A stretch of 6,503 nt of DNA from Bifidobacterium breve (GTDB lineage Bacteria > Actinomycetota > Actinomycetes > Mycobacteriales > Mycobacteriaceae): positions 1 through 6,503 of the forward strand of contig CALQLM010000074.1 in the NCBI GenBank assembly GCA_943331415.1, in the 5' to 3' direction. A model generated the notes under the pieces. That model was not told the origin of the DNA, did not search any database, and was given only the letters and a program-made list of their open reading frames with translations. A program made the position numbers and the translations under genes. Positions 5,702-6,503 of the stretch are shown one piece after another. How positions within the stretch are numbered: position 1 is the first letter of the stretch; each line of letters begins with the position of its first letter.

Positions 5702-6503
5702 GGTGTGGTCCCTGTGTCGAGTGAGGTGTCAAAGTCGGCGACGACGTCCGCCACGCGACGCAACTGATCGAGGTCGGAGCTGGTCGGTATGAGGTGGATC
5801 TCGCTGGTACCGATGGCGGCGAATTGACTCAGCACCGCGGCGAGGTCGTCCTCGGTGCCCGCGAAGCCGGTGTTCGGCGCCATCGCATCGACGAACTCGG
5901 CCGGGATCCAGTTCATGTAGTGGCGCAGGTGGCGGTGTATCTGAGCGCGGGATCCGGCCGGATCACCGAGGGCGAACCAAAACGAGGTGGCCAGGTGTGG
6001 CTTCGGCTTGCCCACCTGCGCCCACGCGGTGCGGCCGACCTCGAACAACTCATCCTGCTTGGCGACATCGAGATCCAGCGTGATGCCGGCAAGACCATCG
6101 GCCCATGGCGCGGCACTTCGCAGGGTCTTGGGCCCGATGGTGCCGACCAGTAGCCGAGGCCCGCCCTCGTGAACCGTCGCCGGACCGACCGGCACCACCG
6201 ATTCGGTGATCTTCTCCCCCGCCCACACCCGTCTCATGACATCAACCCGCTGCGCCATATCACGCATGGTCTGCGTCGAGGGGTCGGCTCCGACGGCGAG
6301 GTAGTCCTCCTGGCGGCCACCCACCCCGATGCCGACGGTGAGCCGGCCACCGCAGAGCATGTCACCGGTGGCCAGCGATTTGGCCAGCAGGACCGGGTCG
6401 TGCAGCTGCGGCACCACCACCGTCGTGATCAGCGGGACCCGCTGCGTCCACGCCGACAACGCCCCCAGCAGTGTCAGCGATTCGGGATTGCCGAAGGCGA
6501 TGC
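5698..6503 (-). CDS. LLM-class (F420- or FMN-dependent) oxidoreductase, 5' end missing
   Basis: Luciferase-like TIM-barrel oxidoreductase; in mycobacteria these mostly use coenzyme F420, others FMN. About 267 residues are visible. The frame stays open to the right edge, and the upstream residues ([13 protein letters not shown]) are typical family sequence, so the TTG at 6459 is internal and the true start lies outside; perhaps 30-50 residues are missing. Seen: the strand [22 protein letters not shown], the cofactor-site signature [12 protein letters not shown] followed by [10 protein letters not shown], the [15 protein letters not shown] helix, and the C-terminal [20 protein letters not shown] helix. 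Substrate specificity cannot be read. It overlaps the monooxygenase gene by 4 nt (ATGA), so the two are translationally coupled. The promoter of this unit lies beyond the window. Confidence 0.88.
   Translation of the reverse strand, partial: IAFGNPESLTLLGALSAWTQRVPLITTVVVPQLHDPVLLAKSLATGDMLCGGRLTVGIGVGGRQEDYLAVGADPSTQTMRDMAQRVDVMRRVWAGEKITESVVPVGPATVHEGGPRLLVGTIGPKTLRSAAPWADGLAGITLDLDVAKQDELFEVGRTAWAQVGKPKPHLATSFWFALGDPAGSRAQIHRHLRHYMNWIPAEFVDAMAPNTGFAGTEDDLAAVLSQFAAIGTSEIHLIPTSSDLDQLRRVADVVADFDTSLDTGTTP

Noticed and set aside
6457..6459. TTG at 6459 as start of the LLM oxidoreductase
   Set aside because: The frame continues upstream to the window edge with typical family sequence ([11 protein letters not shown]), so the TTG is an internal leucine codon.

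Overview
The window looks like a chromosomal segment of a high-GC actinobacterium, most likely a rapidly growing Mycobacterium (Mycolicibacterium type). The reasons are strong GC bias, GTG starts, 4-nt stop/start overlaps, and proteins that closely resemble, from memory, mycobacterial ArgS, LysA, ThrA and the M. smegmatis lactate 2-monooxygenase. No insertion sequence, phage gene, CRISPR array or toxin system is visible. Most of the window is ordinary core metabolism.

Layout, in the direction of transcription. Nearly everything is on the minus strand, so it reads from high to low coordinates. (A) 6503-3856: a three-gene tandem of an LLM-class (F420/FMN) oxidoreductase running off the right edge, a lactate 2-monooxygenase-like FMN enzyme, and a pyridoxamine-phosphate-oxidase-like split-barrel flavoprotein. 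The first two overlap by ATGA and the third starts 19 nt after the second, so all three are probably one mRNA. (B) 3857-3622: a short plus-strand region after the tRNA, with a possible small cationic protein gene (split over two frames) that converges on region A and shares its stop region. (C) 3549-3621: tRNA-Arg(CCG) on the plus strand. (D) 3496-1: argS, lysA and the first part of thrA on the minus strand, each pair sharing a 4-nt stop/start overlap. This is the argS-lysA-thrA head of the actinobacterial lysine/threonine cluster; in M. tuberculosis thrC, thrB and rho follow, and here they would lie beyond the left edge.

How the parts fit. tRNA-Arg and arginyl-tRNA synthetase are divergent over a 52-bp gap that must hold both promoters. 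The argS operon couples arginine charging to lysine synthesis (LysA, last step) and to the threonine/methionine branch (homoserine dehydrogenase), two branches of the aspartate pathway. The flavin tandem suggests lactate or 2-hydroxy-acid oxidation alongside a deazaflavin or flavin redox enzyme; its joint role is unknown. The points most worth checking are the small split ORF at 3682-3859, the shared hairpin at the convergent gene ends, the compact divergent promoter with overlapping opposite -10 motifs, and the shortened active-site-side loop of the monooxygenase.
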